Shown here: piece by piece, positions 14,900 through 15,443 of the stretch
Layout of the letters: every line of letters begins with the position of its first letter
How positions within the stretch are numbered: the first letter of the stretch is position 1
DNA from: Actinobacteria bacterium UBA5176
GTDB lineage: Bacteria > Actinomycetota > UBA4738
Reading direction: 5' to 3'
Length of the DNA: 15,443 nt
Assembly (NCBI GenBank): GCA_002413305.1
Contig: DHWS01000156.1
Location: 1-15,443, forward strand
Program-made: the position numbers and the translations under genes
Notes under the pieces: generated by a model
What the model was told of the DNA's origin: nothing
The model's database searches: none
What the model saw: only the letters and a program-made list of their open reading frames with translations

Positions 14900-15078
14900 C
14901 CTACGACGCCCTCACCGGAGTCCAGCTCTGGGTGAAGGGCTACACCGGCCCGGGGAACGGTAACAACGTGGCCACCGCCATCGGGGTCAGCCCCGACGGG
15001 ACCAAGGTGTTCGTGACGGGGCACAGCTTGGGATCGACGGGTACCTACGACTACGCCACGGTGGCCTACAAGGTCACC
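13799..15078 (+). repeat. Eight tandem ~165-bp coding repeats
   Basis: Repeat units begin at the Trp codons at 13799, 13964, 14129, 14294, 14462, 14624, 14792 and 14929. Spacings are 165, 165, 165, 168, 162, 168 and 137 bp, the last one short. Blocks such as the GGAAC-GG-GACGACTACGCC region and the ACCAAGGTGTTCGTGACGGG block recur almost unchanged at the DNA level, pointing to recent tandem duplication or gene conversion. Repeats 2 and 3 are especially close. Not a CRISPR: the unit is coding, long and without spacers. Confidence 0.93.
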
Positions 15079-15081
15079 TGA
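14869..15081 (+). pseudogene. C-terminal part of the repeat protein, out of frame
   Basis: This segment continues the repeat protein in another frame. It starts inside repeat 7 (GSSRFAYATVTYDALTGVQL), followed by the complete eighth repeat (WVKGYTGPGNG ... GVSPDGTKVFVTGHSLGST ... DYATVAYKVT) and a TGA at 15079-15081. It has no signal peptide, and no start codon or ribosome-binding site of its own is visible. Compared with the other units, 25 nt (against a 162-bp unit) or 28 nt (against 165 bp) are missing at about 14868-14872: the VFVTG.S.L part is gone. Restoring them would give one protein of about 480 residues with eight blades. Either a deletion mutation in the organism or an assembly collapse at a repeat. 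Confidence 0.75.
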
Positions 15082-15126
15082 TCGCAGGCCAATCCACGGA
15101 AACGGCATGCGACGTCCTGCAGCGAC

Positions 15127-15369
15127 GTGTTCATCTATTTCACCGATAGCACGGGGGCTTTGACTTTCATCGGTCTCACTCGCCACAACGGGGTGGGCCG
15201 ACTCCGGACGACGGTTCAGATTCCGATTACTGCACCGACCGGTAAGGGCAATATCCGGGCGGTCCCGTTCACGATCCTCGGGGGCGCCTGTAGGGTGAAT
15301 CCGTTTCTCATTGGGCCATCGACCCTATTCAGGGTGACCGAAACCAGCTTCACTCTCTCGCCCGCGTAG
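15127..15369 (+). CDS. Hypothetical Ig-like fragment, possibly the severed C-terminus of the repeat protein
   Basis: An 80-residue open frame from a GTG at 15127. Its sequence looks like an extracellular beta-sandwich end: FIYFTDSTGALTFIG, TTVQIPITAPTGKGNIRAV and a final PSTLFRVTETSF. The pattern of a T.Q.P-x-AP-G-x-G..R.V strand pair is typical of Ig-like modules in secreted proteins. It has no signal peptide or ribosome-binding site. It lies in the same frame as the C-terminal part of the repeat protein, and the 45 nt between the TGA (15079-15081) and this GTG hold no further stop, so reading through the single TGA would append it to the propeller. It could be a lost domain or the remnant of another gene. 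That it is translated on its own is doubtful. Confidence 0.4.
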   Translation: MFIYFTDSTGALTFIGLTRHNGVGRLRTTVQIPITAPTGKGNIRAVPFTILGGACRVNPFLIGPSTLFRVTETSFTLSPA

Positions 15370-15385
15370 GGCGATAGCCGGGTAG

Positions 15386-15412
15386 GCCCCAACGGGGGCG
15401 GTTCGGCCCTTT
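15386..15412 (+). terminator. Possible terminator after the repeat-protein locus
   Basis: Two alternative small GC hairpins: GCCCC (15386-15390) with GGGGC (15395-15399) around a 4-nt loop, or GGGC (15396-15399) with GCCC (15406-15409) followed by TTT (15410-15412). It sits 16 nt after the stop at 15369. Short stems, so weak evidence. I see nothing else in the last bases of the window. Confidence 0.3.
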
Positions 15413-15443
15413 CCGCCTCCCTAGGGCGTCCTGTTCACAGGAT

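Noticed and set aside
13799..15078. Possible CRISPR array
   Set aside because: The regular units are about 165 bp, coding, and similar along their whole length; there are no unique spacers.

Overview
This 15.4 kb window is high-GC bacterial chromosome, most likely from an uncultured or poorly characterised Actinomycetota lineage. The strongest taxonomic signal is the 1214-residue 2-oxoglutarate decarboxylase/dehydrogenase (9292-12936). It carries an E2 succinyltransferase domain fused to the front of the E1 part, the Kgd/OdhA architecture typical of Actinomycetota. A mycobacterial-type alpha-glucan phosphorylase with an N-terminal DUF3417 region, a DUF6186-like small protein and a DUF3052-like protein fit the same phylum. 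Most of the window looks like core or housekeeping chromosome. I see no transposase, integrase, phage gene or CRISPR array.

Layout: a hairpin at the left edge; tRNA-Ala(UGC) on the minus strand; a translationally coupled pair of small membrane proteins; glycogen phosphorylase (plus) converging on a membrane-anchored L,D-transpeptidase (minus). Upstream of the transpeptidase, on the same strand, lies a decayed gene for a secreted protein whose reading frame changes several times (4665-5560). The plus strand then carries a DUF3052-like protein, a GalE-type epimerase, a class III cyclase/AAA ATPase signalling protein split by a one-base frameshift, and kgd. Kgd converges on a minus-strand VOC (glyoxalase-fold) protein across a hairpin with a perfect 16-bp stem. 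The right end holds a secreted protein of eight ~55-residue beta-propeller-like repeats, broken in repeat 7 by a 25- or 28-nt deletion. Its stop is followed in the same frame by an Ig-like remnant.

Functionally, glgP and the epimerase point to glycogen and sugar-nucleotide metabolism, kgd to the TCA cycle, and the transpeptidase to cell-wall cross-linking. The cyclase/ATPase is a probable signalling regulator. The genes do not form one obvious pathway or operon.

I did not find a convincing new multi-gene system. The points most worth a second look are the cluster of reading-frame breaks (three loci in about 10 kb, which may be real decay or assembly error), the long hairpin after kgd, the near-identical repeat blades, and a cyclase domain lacking the usual adenine-selecting lysine.
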